57,625 nucleotides of DNA from Phycisphaeraceae bacterium (GCA_020849625.1 JADLFV010000048.1:1-57625); one strand, 5' to 3'; shown: positions 26,930-35,502, counted from the stretch's first letter. Program-made: numbers and translations. The notes: generated by a model not told the origin, from the letters alone.

Positions 26930-27021
26930 CGCCGGCTGAACGACGCAGCGCCCGAACCCGGACGCGGTCAGATCAATCCGGGCACGGGGCGTTATGTCTG
27001 TTGAATCAGGTTGCCCGACGA

Positions 27022-28077
27022 TCATCGCTGCTGCTTCGGCTCATCGCTGCCGCCGGCCTTTTCGCCGCGGGCGATGGCGTCGCGCATCGAGGTGTCCGCC
27101 CCGATGTTGCGATAGCGCTGGTAGTCCATGATGCCCAGGTTGCCCGAGCGGAACGCCTCGGCCATAGCCTTGGGCACTTCCGCTTCGGCCAGCACCACCA
27201 ACGCCCGGTTCTTCTGCACTTCAGCCTGGAACTCCGTCTCCTGGGCCACCGCCATGGCGCGACGTTTCTCAGCCTCAGCCTGGAAGCGGCGTTTGTCAGC
27301 CTCGGCCTGGTCGGCCTGCAGCTTGGCGCCGATGTTCTCGCCCACGTCGATGTCAGCGATATCAATCGAAAGAATCTCGAACGCGGTCCCGGCATCGAGG
27401 CCCTTGTTCAGCACCGTCTTGGAAATCTTGTCGGGGTTCTCCAGCACCGCCTTGTGTGAAGTCGATGAGCCGATGGTGGTGACGATGCCTTCGCCGACGC
27501 GGGCGATGATGGTTTCCTCGGTGGCGCCGCCGATCAAACGGGCGATGTTGGCCCGCACCGTGACGCGGGCCTTGGCCTTGAGCTGAATGCCGTCCTGGGC
27601 CACGGCATCGATCGTGTTGCGACCCTGGCTGACGCTGGGGCAGTCGATCACCTTGGGATTCACCGAGGTCTGCACCGCGTCGAGAATGTCGCGCCCGGCC
27701 AGGTCGATGGCGCAGGCCACGTCCCACGGCAACTCGATCCTGGCCCGGTCGGCGGCGATCAGTGCGGTGACCACCCGCGGCACGTTGCCGCCGGCCAGGT
27801 AGTGCGTCTCGAGCTGATTGGTCGTCACATCCAGCCCCGCCTTCACCGCCCGGATGCGCGAGAGGACGATGGTCTTGGGATCGACCTTGCGGAAGCGCAT
27901 GCCGATCAACTGGAAGTAGCCGACGTGGGCCTTGCTCAACGTCGCCTGCAGCCAGATGTTGAAATACTGAATCACGAAAGCCACGATGATTAGCACGATC
28001 AGCGCAGCGACCAGCAGCACGGCGATCAACACCATCTGCGGCCCCGACAATGCAAGCGTGTTCAACAGTGCGTTCAT
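27022..28077 (-). CDS. floA: Flotillin-like protein FloA
   Basis: This 351-residue protein has an N-terminal membrane segment (about 13-40), then the FloA-specific region ([57 protein letters not shown]). A charged Ala/Glu/Gln coiled coil (about 255-310) is followed by [21 protein letters not shown]. FloA scaffolds functional membrane microdomains. It diverges from the kinase-like gene at 28171. Length and order match the UPF0365/YqfA family well. Confidence 0.95.
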   Translation of the reverse strand: MNALLNTLALSGPQMVLIAVLLVAALIVLIIVAFVIQYFNIWLQATLSKAHVGYFQLIGMRFRKVDPKTIVLSRIRAVKAGLDVTTNQLETHYLAGGNVPRVVTALIAADRARIELPWDVACAIDLAGRDILDAVQTSVNPKVIDCPSVSQGRNTIDAVAQDGIQLKAKARVTVRANIARLIGGATEETIIARVGEGIVTTIGSSTSHKAVLENPDKISKTVLNKGLDAGTAFEILSIDIADIDVGENIGAKLQADQAEADKRRFQAEAEKRRAMAVAQETEFQAEVQKNRALVVLAEAEVPKAMAEAFRSGNLGIMDYQRYRNIGADTSMRDAIARGEKAGGSDEPKQQR

Positions 28078-28139
28078 GGCAGTTTCCCCTGTGGTTGGAA
28101 CTTGGATCGCCCACCATCATACCCGCTGAGCGGCCGGCG

Positions 28140-28145
28140 TTATAA
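28140..28145 (+). promoter_or_regulatory. TATAAT upstream of the kinase-like gene
   Basis: A consensus -10 hexamer lies 25 bases before the ATG at 28171. I see no clear -35. It leaves a leader of about 20 bases. Confidence 0.5.
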
Positions 28146-28170
28146 TCGCGGCCGATATCGGAGATTCGGC

Positions 28171-29286
28171 ATGAGAGCGATCGTCACCGGCCAGGTCGGC
28201 ATGGATAAAAAAGAATACCTCCAGGCCGTCGTGCGCCTGGCGGGAGAACGCGGCGAAACCCTGGCTGGCTATCACGTCGGCGACATGATGTACGGTGAGG
28301 CCCGCGACGTCCGCCCCGGCCGCATCCTCGACCTGCCGCTGTCCCGCCTCAACAGCCTCCGCCGCTCGGTCATCAAGGATGTCATCAGCCAGTCGGCCGG
28401 CCAGCCCAACATCATCGTCAACACCCACGCCACCTTCCGCTGGCGGCACGGCCTGTTCTCCGCCTTCGACTTCGATCAGGCCAAGGCCCTCGAACCAGAC
28501 ACGCTCATCTGCCTGCTGGATAACATCGAGGTCGTCCATCACCGCCTGCACGGCGAGCACGCCATCGACGCCACGCTCAAGGACCTGATGGTCTGGCGCG
28601 AAGAGGAAATCATGGCCACCGAACTGCTGGCCCAGGCCCTGGGTTGCAGCAACCAGTTCTACATCCTCGCCCGCGGCCGACTCATCGACACGACCGAAAC
28701 CTGCTTCCGCCTGGTCTGCCGCCCGCAGTACCGCAAGGTCTATCCGTCGTTTCCCATGACCCACGTGGTGAATATGCCGGACATCCAGGCGGAAATTGAC
28801 AACTTCCGGGGTGAACTGGCCAAGCACTTCATCGCTTTCGATCCCGGCGACGTGGATGAGAAGCTGCTGCTGGATAGCGCCCTGGCTGCCTCGCGCGACG
28901 GCCGCGACTTCATCGAGGCGGAGATGGCGGTCCACGGCCAGCGCCGCACCATCCGCGTGCCCGTGCGCCAGGTCACCGACATTGCCGGCGACATCGACGG
29001 CCAGATCTACATGCGCGATTTCAAACTCATCGACCAGTCCGACATGATCGTGTCCCTTGTTCCTGAACTTCCGGGGGGCCTGCCGGGCCTTTCCAGCGGC
29101 GTCGAACGCGAACTGCAGCACGCCTTCGAGCACGGCAAGGAAGTTTACGTCGTCTGGAAGCCGCGCAAAGCCCCCTCGCCCTTCATCACCGAAACCGCCA
29201 CCAAGGTCTTCAAAACCACCGACAAGGCCCTTTCCTACTTCGAGGAACAGGGCATGTTCCCGCAGATGAACCTGTTTGGGCATTGA
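28171..29286 (+). CDS. P-loop kinase fused to a deoxyribosyltransferase-like domain
   Basis: In this 371-residue protein, MRAIVTGQVGMDKKEYL opens with a variant P-loop (G-x-x-G-x-x-K-K, residues 7-14). IIVNTHATFRWRHG (81-94) and ICLLDN (113-118) resemble the substrate and strand motifs of archaeal-type adenylate kinases and related nucleotide kinases. The C-terminal part (about 275-360) reads RDFKLIDQSDMIVSLVPE, then SSGVERELQHAFEHGKEVYVVW and SPFITE, like nucleoside 2-deoxyribosyltransferases or related NDT/SLOG folds. The substrate is unknown; a nucleotide-handling or signalling enzyme is an inference. ELPGGL within the C-terminal domain is encoded by a TTCCGGGGG motif. Confidence 0.75.
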   Translation: MRAIVTGQVGMDKKEYLQAVVRLAGERGETLAGYHVGDMMYGEARDVRPGRILDLPLSRLNSLRRSVIKDVISQSAGQPNIIVNTHATFRWRHGLFSAFDFDQAKALEPDTLICLLDNIEVVHHRLHGEHAIDATLKDLMVWREEEIMATELLAQALGCSNQFYILARGRLIDTTETCFRLVCRPQYRKVYPSFPMTHVVNMPDIQAEIDNFRGELAKHFIAFDPGDVDEKLLLDSALAASRDGRDFIEAEMAVHGQRRTIRVPVRQVTDIAGDIDGQIYMRDFKLIDQSDMIVSLVPELPGGLPGLSSGVERELQHAFEHGKEVYVVWKPRKAPSPFITETATKVFKTTDKALSYFEEQGMFPQMNLFGH

Positions 29287-29291
29287 GCCAT

Positions 29292-29463
29292 TGAACCGCA
29301 GAGACGCAGAGGACGCGGAGGAAGAAAGAAACCACAGATTGCGCAGATGGCGCAGATTCAAACATTAATAATCTGTGAAATCTGCGCAATCTGCGGTTTC
29401 TTTTTTCCAGATTATTGTCTTGGTAATCGTCTTTCTCCGCGTCCTCTGCGTCTCTGCGGTTCA
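29292..29463. repeat. Nested double inverted repeat
   Basis: The outer arms (29292-29324 and 29431-29463) are made of TGAACCGCAGAGACGCAGAG and GACGCGGAGGAAG words. The inner arms (29328-29358 and 29370-29400) are made of CACAGATTGCGCAGATGGCG words. The two word families are nested, as in the element at 7991-8160. It fills the gap between the kinase-like gene and pqiA. Confidence 0.88.
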
Positions 29464-29468
29464 ATCAT

Positions 29469-29993
29469 ATGAACTCAACTAACGCCAAGCCCAAATCCCT
29501 GTTCGCCCGCCATCCCAGGCGCTACGACGTGCCCGCTCTGTTGCTGCTGAGTGCCGTCACGCTGATCGTCGGGTACATGCTGCCGCTGATGAGCATCAGC
29601 AAGCTGGTCTTCTGGCAGGACGACTACACGCTGCTCACCAGCGTCACCGGCCTGTGGAACTCGGGCAACTACATCCTGGCCATCATCATCTTCGTTTTCT
29701 CCATCGTGTTCCCGATCACCAAGCTGACCGCCCTGGCCATCGTATGGTTTAAGCGCTTCGATGATGAAACGCGCAATCGCGTGGTGTTCCTGGTCGGCGT
29801 GCTGGGCAAATGGTCGATGCTGGACGTGTTCGTCTGCGCCCTGTTGATCGTGATGACCAAAGCCAAATCATTTCTCGACGCCGAGCCGCGATCGGGCCTG
29901 TTCGTCTTCGCGGTGGCCATCGCCCTGTCGATGGTGGCGTCGATTCTGGTCGAGCACCTGGCGAAGAAGCAGGCAATAGGCAGTAGGGAGTAG
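29469..29993 (+). CDS. pqiA: PqiA-family membrane protein
   Basis: This 174-residue protein has four membrane helices. ADVPALLLLSAV-like start, GYMLPLMSI and especially GKWSMLDVFVCALLIVM are hallmarks of paraquat-inducible protein A, an envelope/lipid-transport family. Full PqiA has two such units; this is a single-unit form without a PqiB partner here. Its last residues, AIGSRE, and its TAG stop are encoded by the AGTAGGN heptamer repeat that follows, so the C-terminus is repeat-derived. Confidence 0.9.
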   Translation: MNSTNAKPKSLFARHPRRYDVPALLLLSAVTLIVGYMLPLMSISKLVFWQDDYTLLTSVTGLWNSGNYILAIIIFVFSIVFPITKLTALAIVWFKRFDDETRNRVVFLVGVLGKWSMLDVFVCALLIVMTKAKSFLDAEPRSGLFVFAVAIALSMVASILVEHLAKKQAIGSRE

Positions 29994-30060
29994 GCAGTAG
30001 GGTTGCCAATCACGGAGCGTTTAACCACCCTTCTGCCTACTGCCTACTCCCTACTGCCCA
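29974..30060. repeat. AGTAGGN heptamer inverted repeat, copy 1
   Basis: Four 7-nt units (CAATAGG, CAGTAGG, GAGTAGG, CAGTAGG; 29974-30001) face CTGCCTA, CTGCCTA, CTCCCTA, CTGCCCA (30033-30060). The left arm overlaps the end of pqiA and supplies its stop codon. Related arms lie at about 30836-30862 and 41193-41285. Confidence 0.88.
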
Positions 30061-30121
30061 ACTCCCCCAGCAGTTGGGCGTGAAGGCGGGTGATGCGGAG
30101 GATCGAGCCGTCGGCAGGCTG
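30061..30121 (-). pseudogene. Duplicated 3' tail of a peptidase-like gene
   Basis: Bases 30064-30084 are identical to 30865-30885, the 3' end of the M20 peptidase gene. Read leftward in frame, this copy encodes RLHAQLLGELGSRE and a TAG, against RIHAQLLGEIGSRE in the intact gene. There is no room for the rest of a gene, because hepT ends at 30122. The tail and its heptamer repeat are thus present on both sides of the toxin-antitoxin pair. Confidence 0.65.
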
Positions 30122-30469
30122 TTAGCCGCTCTCTGCATTTAGGATCGCGGTGAGTTGATCGATCAGCGGGGGCATGTCGTCCGTGGCGATCCGCCACAGC
30201 AGGTCCAGGTCCACCTGGTCGTAGCCGTGAATCAAACGGTGGCGCGTGCCGATGATCTGTCGCCAGGGAATGTCGGGGTGGCTCTGTTGCATCGACTCCG
30301 TTACCCGGACGGCGGCTTCGCCGTTGACCTCGACGGCGCGGACCAAGGCCAGGCGCAGTTTCTCATCGTGCTCCAGATCGGCCCGCTGACACCCCTCAGC
30401 CAGACGGCGCACGGAGTGAGCGTAGTCGAGCATGTGGCGGAGTCGAATGGTGTCGTCACGCCGCGTCAT
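30122..30469 (-). CDS. hepT: HepT-like toxin (DUF86)
   Basis: This 115-residue HEPN-domain protein contains the R-x4-H-x-Y motif as RHRLIHGY, the nuclease site of HepT toxins and the site of adenylylation of its Tyr by the partner. RDDTIRLRHMLDYAH at the start and VEVNGEAA in the middle match the DUF86 family. It overlaps the nucleotidyltransferase gene by 14 bases, the usual arrangement with the antitoxin gene first. Confidence 0.92.
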   Translation of the reverse strand: MTRRDDTIRLRHMLDYAHSVRRLAEGCQRADLEHDEKLRLALVRAVEVNGEAAVRVTESMQQSHPDIPWRQIIGTRHRLIHGYDQVDLDLLWRIATDDMPPLIDQLTAILNAESG

Positions 30470-30758
30470 ACAGGGTCTCCGCTTCGCTCAGCACTTCATC
30501 GCGGAAATACTTGCTCAGGAAGCCAGGCGTATTCAGGTCCACCTGGCGGCCGAGCATGTCGGAAAGCTCTTCCTGCAAGCCGAAGAAAGCGAACCCCGGC
30601 GTGGCGTTCGGCTCGAACTCGACCAGCACGTCAATGTCACTGTCGGGTCGGAAGTCATCGCGCAGAACCGACCCAAACAAGGACAAACGGCGGATGCGGT
30701 GCCGCTTACAGAACTCGGCCAAGCGATCAACGGGGATGTTCAAGCCGTGGTAACGCAT
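30456..30758 (-). CDS. mntA: MntA-like nucleotidyltransferase antitoxin
   Basis: This 100-residue minimal nucleotidyltransferase has the signature LSLFGSVLRDDFRPDSDIDVLVEF (G-S-x10-D-x-D), which binds ATP/Mg. MntA antitoxins neutralise HepT by adenylylating it. I chose MRYHGLNIP as start because upstream codons come from intergenic repeat-flanking DNA; a start at 30836 remains possible. It is in one unit with hepT; the pair is bracketed by duplicated sequence. Confidence 0.88.
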   Translation of the reverse strand: MRYHGLNIPVDRLAEFCKRHRIRRLSLFGSVLRDDFRPDSDIDVLVEFEPNATPGFAFFGLQEELSDMLGRQVDLNTPGFLSKYFRDEVLSEAETLYDAA

Positions 30759-30835
30759 CTGGTGTTTAATGGTCCGCCATTTCGTATCAAAACGCAAGAG
30801 AGCAATAGGATCACCACTTACAGGGAGTTTCACCA

Positions 30836-30862
30836 CCCTACTGTCTACTCCCTGCTGCCTAT
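30836..30862. repeat. AGTAGGN heptamer arm, copy 2
   Basis: CACCCTACTGTCTACTCCCTGCTGCCTAT-like sequence (ACTGTCT, ACTCCCT, GCTGCCT units) is a degraded arm of the repeat at 30033-30060 and supplies the last codons and the stop of the M20 peptidase gene. The matching left arm near 30810-30830 is barely recognisable. Confidence 0.65.
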
Positions 30863-32218
30863 TTCCCCCAGCAGTTGGGCGTGAATGCGGATGCCCAGGT
30901 GGAAGCGGTCGAGGGCGAAGTGCTCGTTGGGGGAGTGGGCCAGGTCGGTGTCGAGGCCGAAGCCGAGCATGATGACGGGGGTGCCGAGGATGCGCTGCAT
31001 GTCAGCCGCGATGGGGATGGTGGCGCCGCAGCGGGCCAGCAGGACGGGTTCGCCGGTGATCGCTTCGACCACGTGGTTGGTCAGCTTCATCCAGGGTGAA
31101 TCGATGGGCACGGTGCAGGGCCAGGCTTCGCCGTGGTTTTCCAGCTTCCACGTGCAACCGCCGACGTCGTGCGTGTGCAGCCAATCAGTGAACTGCTTTG
31201 AAACCTTGCGGGGGTCCATGTGGGCGGGGATGCGGAAGCTGACCTTGCAGCCGGCGAAACTGGGGATGATGGTTTTAGCGCCGCGTTGCATGTAGCCGCC
31301 GTAGAGGCCGTTGACATCGCAGGCCGGCCGGGTCCACATGCGGGCCGGCGTGCTGAAGCCGGCTTCGCCAAATGGTTCTGCGCCGATTTCGTCGAACCAT
31401 CGGGATTCATCGAAGCCCAGGTCATTCCAGCGTGCCAGTTCGTCATCTTCCGGGGGGGGGACGTCGTCGTAGAAGCCGGGGATGGTGATGCGATTGTTGT
31501 CGTCGAACAGTTTACCGATGACGCGGGTGAGCATGGTGGCGGGGTTGGCGAGTGTGCCGCCGAAGACGCCCGAGTGCAGATCGCGTTTGGGGCCGTGCAG
31601 TTGGACGTCGAAATAGACCATGCCGCGCAGGGCGTAGGTGATGGTCGGTTTGGGGCCTTGCGGAGTGACCCACATGGCCGAGTCGCTGACCAGGCAGAAG
31701 TCAGCGGCCAGCAGGTCGCGATGTTTTTCGATGAAGGATGTCAGGTGGGCTGAGCCGACTTCTTCTTCACCTTCCAGCAGGATTTTCACGTTGAATGGCA
31801 TTTCCCCAGCCATGTGCCAGGCCCGCAGGGCTTCGAGGAAACTGAGCACCTGGCCCTTGTCATCGACCGCACCGCGGGCATAAACGATCCCCTCGCGCAC
31901 CTGCGGCTCAAACGGCGGCGACTGCCATAACTCCAGAGGCTCCGGCGGCTGCACGTCATAATGGCCGTAAAACAGAACCGTCGGTTTGTCCGCAGCGCCT
32001 TTCACTTGCGCATACACCACGGGCGGCCCGCCGGTGGGCATCAGCTTCGCATCCAGTCCCGATTGCTTGAGGTGATCGCAGGCCCACTGCGCGGCCGCGG
32101 CCATGTCGTCAGCACGGGCCGGATCGGCACTGACGCTGGGAATGCGCAGCCACTGCATCAGGCGCTGCTCGGCTTCACGGCTCTGGCGCTCGACGATCTG
32201 CTGGACGGACTGCGACAT
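30845..32218 (-). CDS. M20-family dipeptidase
   Basis: This 457-residue metallopeptidase should be cytoplasmic and hydrolyse dipeptides or acylated amino acids. Zinc-site motifs are FYGHYDVQP (His/Asp), ARGAVDDKGQ (bridging Asp), LEGEEEVGS (catalytic and metal Glu), SDSAMW (metal Asp) and HSPNEHF (final His). DLHSGVFGG marks the dimerisation/lid region of CNDP-type members. The C-terminus IGSRE and TAG stop come from the AGTAGGN repeat, exactly as in the unrelated pqiA. VPPPEDD is encoded over a TTCCGGGGG copy. Confidence 0.94.
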   Translation of the reverse strand: MSQSVQQIVERQSREAEQRLMQWLRIPSVSADPARADDMAAAAQWACDHLKQSGLDAKLMPTGGPPVVYAQVKGAADKPTVLFYGHYDVQPPEPLELWQSPPFEPQVREGIVYARGAVDDKGQVLSFLEALRAWHMAGEMPFNVKILLEGEEEVGSAHLTSFIEKHRDLLAADFCLVSDSAMWVTPQGPKPTITYALRGMVYFDVQLHGPKRDLHSGVFGGTLANPATMLTRVIGKLFDDNNRITIPGFYDDVPPPEDDELARWNDLGFDESRWFDEIGAEPFGEAGFSTPARMWTRPACDVNGLYGGYMQRGAKTIIPSFAGCKVSFRIPAHMDPRKVSKQFTDWLHTHDVGGCTWKLENHGEAWPCTVPIDSPWMKLTNHVVEAITGEPVLLARCGATIPIAADMQRILGTPVIMLGFGLDTDLAHSPNEHFALDRFHLGIRIHAQLLGEIGSRE

Positions 32219-32233
32219 AACGAAAGCTTCCTC

Positions 32234-33058
32234 GTGATACGATTGCGTGCGGTGAATGCGAACGAAAAGTATAACCGGTATCGCGCCCTGATCGCGGCCC
32301 TGGCCCGTGAGGCGATGGCCATCGCGCAGACGGTGGCCCCTCTGCCGTCAGCCAACCCGTCGGTGGAAATCGGGTTGCCCGCCGCAATGTTGTTGCTGAA
32401 TCACGACATTCGACATTCGACGGCCGCAACAGCGGCGAAGACGCTCCAATTCGAAATTCGAAATTCCTTTCCCCCTGAAGCCTTTCGCTATGACGATGCC
32501 GTCGGCTTCACCCGGCCGGTGTATCACCCGCTGATCGTGCGCCTGCATCTGCTGGCCGGCGTGGAACTGAGCCAGCGGGCCCTTTCACCTATGCGGCAAC
32601 AGGCGAAGGCGATCGACCTGGAACTGTGGCGCTGCGCGGTGCTTGCCGCGGCCGGCGAGGATGTGATTCGGCGCGTGGAGGCGGCAGTGACGCAAGCGGA
32701 CGGGGCGCTTCGGCCGCGACAGAACGATGAGCAGATCGACGGCTGGACCTACCGTGAACTGGCTGCCCTGGCGGCCCTGCACCACATGGCAGTGCAGCAG
32801 CAGCCCGGGCGCTGGTTGCAGTTGTGCGCTGCGGCAGTGGAGCATCATCAGCAGATCACGCAGCCGGACTTCACAACCCATCAGCCCTGGGCGGTGGCAG
32901 CCTTTGTGCAGTTATCCGATCCGCCGCTGTTCGCCGACCAGCAGTTGCACGACGCCCGGGCCAATCTGCACCTGGACCGCCGCAGCGCCGCGGTGACCGC
33001 CCTGATTCTGGCCGACGCCTGGCATACACTGAGGCAGTTGGGAGATCGCGGATCATGA
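32234..33058 (+). CDS. Unknown protein with repeat-derived insert
   Basis: This is a protein of about 274 residues with no recognised family. The start is uncertain: GTG at 32234 or 32252, or TTG at 32243, are all in frame, and no Shine-Dalgarno helps. The sequence is helical, Ala/Leu/Gln-rich, with FRYDDAVGFTRPVYHPLIVRL-like central motif. Near residues 57-78 a stretch encoded by ACATTCG and AATTCGA heptamers (32404-32467) interrupts it (HDIRHST ... LQFEIRN). Its stop overlaps the next start (ATGA), so it forms an operon with the following genes. Confidence 0.65.
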   Translation: MIRLRAVNANEKYNRYRALIAALAREAMAIAQTVAPLPSANPSVEIGLPAAMLLLNHDIRHSTAATAAKTLQFEIRNSFPPEAFRYDDAVGFTRPVYHPLIVRLHLLAGVELSQRALSPMRQQAKAIDLELWRCAVLAAAGEDVIRRVEAAVTQADGALRPRQNDEQIDGWTYRELAALAALHHMAVQQQPGRWLQLCAAAVEHHQQITQPDFTTHQPWAVAAFVQLSDPPLFADQQLHDARANLHLDRRSAAVTALILADAWHTLRQLGDRGS

Positions 33059-34059
33059 TGGCCTGCCTGTTGATCGTGACTCTGAGCGTAATGGGCGCAG
33101 CCGAGGGGCCGACGCTGGACCAGTTGCGCAGCCAGTTGGACCAGATGCTCGCCCCGTCGGGGCTGCCTGCTGATGCCGGGCAGACGCAGAAGCTCAACGA
33201 GCTGGCAGTCGATGCGGGACTGGCGGTCAGCGAAGACGACGATCCCGCCCATCAGTTGCAGGCCAGACTGATCCAGGTGCGGGCGTACAACGCGCTGACG
33301 CAGGAAGCGGTCGCCCAACATCAGGCGGGCATGGCCAGTCTGCGCCTGGTGCAGATGCGAGGCGCAGCCAAAAAGCTTTGCCAGTTGCAGAAGCAATCAC
33401 CTCTTCCGGGGGCGGGGCCCGGGCTTGGCGACTACTGGCTGCTGATGGCGGACCTGATCGAAGCCAATCGCAACGCCCGCAGCCTTGACGAGCGGCAGAT
33501 CGCCGCCATGGCCCAGTTGGCGCGGTTCGTGTCGATGTATGCCGAGGACGACACGCAGCGTTCGCCGGGGGTGGTTGAAGTGAAGCTGGCGTTGTTGCGG
33601 CTGTACGACCAGGTGGGCGAAAACCAGCGGGCGATGCAGCTGATGCGACAGTTGCTGGCGGTGATAGAGCCGGACGATGAACGGGCGAAGGACTTCCCCG
33701 ACATCGCCGCCACCGCCGTCCTGGTGGATCAGCCGCTGGACAAGTCGCTATGCGGCGAGTTGGACGGCAAGAGCTGGTTGCTGCTGGCGCTCGATGACGC
33801 TTTGCATGCCCCGAATGCTCAGCAGTGGAAGCAACTGCAAGAACAGGTCAGCCAGCGGCTGTCGCCGCCCGTGAAGCTGGACAAGCGATGGGTGGATGCG
33901 CAGGAGAATCCCACAACGGCGCTGCCGCAGGGATTGGGTGACAGTCTGCCGCGATACGTGCTGGTGAATCCGCAGGGTGACATCGCAGCGGTGGGCCGAA
34001 CCGCCGCCGTGCTGGAGCGATTGAACGAGCTTGCCGCGCTGCCGGTCGAGGATGAATGA
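33055..34059 (+). CDS. Exported helical-repeat protein of unknown function
   Basis: This 334-residue protein has a short signal peptide (MMACLLIVTLSVMGAAEG). The rest is alpha-helical, with TPR-like spacing (RAYNALTQEAVAQHQAGMASLRL, LMADLIEANRNARSLDE), and a C-terminal VLVNPQGDIAAVGRTAAVLERL that resembles the end of thioredoxin-like domains. SPLPGAGPGLG in the middle is encoded by a TTCCGGGGG motif and looks inserted. Function is unknown. It overlaps the genes on both sides or nearly so. Confidence 0.72.
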   Translation: MMACLLIVTLSVMGAAEGPTLDQLRSQLDQMLAPSGLPADAGQTQKLNELAVDAGLAVSEDDDPAHQLQARLIQVRAYNALTQEAVAQHQAGMASLRLVQMRGAAKKLCQLQKQSPLPGAGPGLGDYWLLMADLIEANRNARSLDERQIAAMAQLARFVSMYAEDDTQRSPGVVEVKLALLRLYDQVGENQRAMQLMRQLLAVIEPDDERAKDFPDIAATAVLVDQPLDKSLCGELDGKSWLLLALDDALHAPNAQQWKQLQEQVSQRLSPPVKLDKRWVDAQENPTTALPQGLGDSLPRYVLVNPQGDIAAVGRTAAVLERLNELAALPVEDE

Positions 34060-34063
34060 CCGT

Positions 34064-34069
34064 TATCAT
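34064..34069 (+). promoter_or_regulatory. -10-like TATCAT before the M28 peptidase gene
   Basis: TATCAT ends seven bases before the ATG at 34076, the leaderless spacing seen elsewhere, although the gene also lies within an operon-like cluster. Confidence 0.35.
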
Positions 34070-34075
34070 GTCCAC

Positions 34076-35038
34076 ATGAAACGACCGTGGTGCTTCCTGG
34101 CGTGCCTGTTCTTAATCAGCGGCTGCGCAGCGCCGAAGCTGCCGCAGCCAACGCAGGACTTCCGGGGGCTGGTGGAGCAACTGGCCGACCCGTCCATGGA
34201 GGGTCGCGGACTAGGCACGGCCGGCCTGGATCGGGCCCGCGACTTCGTGCTTCAGCAGTTGCAAAGCGACGGGCTGGTGCCCGCTTTCTCTGACAATCAA
34301 TACCTGCAGGCAATCTCATTTCGATTCCGCAGCCGCGCAGTGACGATCCACAACATCGCAGCCGGTCTGCCGGGCTGTGGCGATCTGGCTGAGCAGTGCA
34401 TCATCGTCGGCGCCCATTACGATCACCTGGGCATCGGCACGCAACGCGAAGGAATCTTCCCCGGCGCCGATGACAACGCATCCGGCACGGCCGCCATGCT
34501 GCTGCTGGCCCGGCGCTGGGCCCAGCGCGCCGAACACGACCCGGCGGCATCGCGGCGCACACTGATCTTCGTCGGCTTCAGCAGCGAGGAGCACGACCTG
34601 CGCGGATCAAGGCATTTCGTCACCCATCCCGAAGCACTTGCTTTCGACCTGCACCGCGCGGCCGCCATGATCAACCTGGACATGGTCGGCCGCCTGCGCG
34701 AGCGGACGCTCTACGTGATCGGCAACCAGACCGCGCCGTGGTGGCCGCAGGCGATCATGGCTGCCCATCAGCACACGCCCGAGCTGCAACTGCGACCGAT
34801 ACCCATCGTGCTGGCCGTGGCGGATCATGAGCCGTTCGCCGGCATCGGCATCCCCGTGCTGCAACTGTTCACCGGACTGCACGAGGATTACCATCAGCCC
34901 AGCGACGTCGCCTGGAAGATCAACGCCGCCGGCGGCGAGCTCGTGGTGGATTTCGCCGACGCCCTGCTACAGGAACTGGCTTACGACCCCGCCTATACTG
35001 GCCGGACCACCACCGCGCTGGAAGCGAGCACGCCATGA
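34076..35038 (+). CDS. M28-family zinc aminopeptidase, lipoprotein
   Basis: This 320-residue protein begins with a lipoprotein signal (FLACLFLISGC). The M28 peptidase core shows all expected ligands: VGAHYDHLG (His), PGADDNASG (bridging Asp), FSSEEHDLRGS (catalytic and metal Glu), NLDMVG (Asp) and DYHQPSD (His). It probably trims peptides at the cell envelope. The lipobox decided the start over two upstream Mets. A TTCCGGGGG copy encodes DFRGL after the signal. The stop overlaps the next start. Confidence 0.93.
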   Translation: MKRPWCFLACLFLISGCAAPKLPQPTQDFRGLVEQLADPSMEGRGLGTAGLDRARDFVLQQLQSDGLVPAFSDNQYLQAISFRFRSRAVTIHNIAAGLPGCGDLAEQCIIVGAHYDHLGIGTQREGIFPGADDNASGTAAMLLLARRWAQRAEHDPAASRRTLIFVGFSSEEHDLRGSRHFVTHPEALAFDLHRAAAMINLDMVGRLRERTLYVIGNQTAPWWPQAIMAAHQHTPELQLRPIPIVLAVADHEPFAGIGIPVLQLFTGLHEDYHQPSDVAWKINAAGGELVVDFADALLQELAYDPAYTGRTTTALEASTP

Positions 35039-35502
35039 CCGACTACACGCAGGACATCGAGCACACCGCGGTGATCATCGTCGATCACGGCTCGCGGCGA
35101 AGTGAATCCAACCAGATGTTCGAGCAGTTCGTGGCCCACTTCACCGAGCACTCGCCCTTCCGCATCGTTGAGCCGGCCCACATGGAAATGTCCGAGCCGA
35201 CCATCGGCACCGCCTTCGACCGCTGCGTGGCGCACGGCGCCAAACGGGTGGTGGTCTGCCCCTACTTCCTGCTGCCGGGCAAGCACTGGGACACAGATAT
35301 TCCCGAACTGGTCGCTATCGCCGCCCGCCGCCATCCCGGCGTCGCCCACATGGTCACCGCGCCCATCGGCCTGCATCCGATGATGCACGAGGTGATCGGC
35401 TCACGCATCGACTACTGCCTGCGCCACGTCTCAGGCACCGTGCAAGAGTGCGAATCGTGCAGGGGAACGGGAAGATGCATGATGAAAAAAAATGACCAAT
35501 GA
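35035..35502 (+). CDS. CbiX/sirohydrochlorin-chelatase-like protein
   Basis: This 155-residue single-domain protein resembles small CbiX/SirB chelatases that insert Co or Fe into sirohydrochlorin. IIVDHGSRRSESNQMF carries the metal-site His, AHMEMSEPTIGTAFDRCV follows, VVVCPYFLLPGKHWDTDIPEL contains the second His, and IGLHPMMHEVI closes the domain. The C-terminal extension CESCRGTGRC could bind a metal or cluster. No other tetrapyrrole gene is nearby. Its final codons NDQ and TGA stop lie in the CCAATGA heptamer repeat. It overlaps the M28 peptidase gene by ATGA. Confidence 0.85.
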   Translation: MTDYTQDIEHTAVIIVDHGSRRSESNQMFEQFVAHFTEHSPFRIVEPAHMEMSEPTIGTAFDRCVAHGAKRVVVCPYFLLPGKHWDTDIPELVAIAARRHPGVAHMVTAPIGLHPMMHEVIGSRIDYCLRHVSGTVQECESCRGTGRCMMKKNDQ

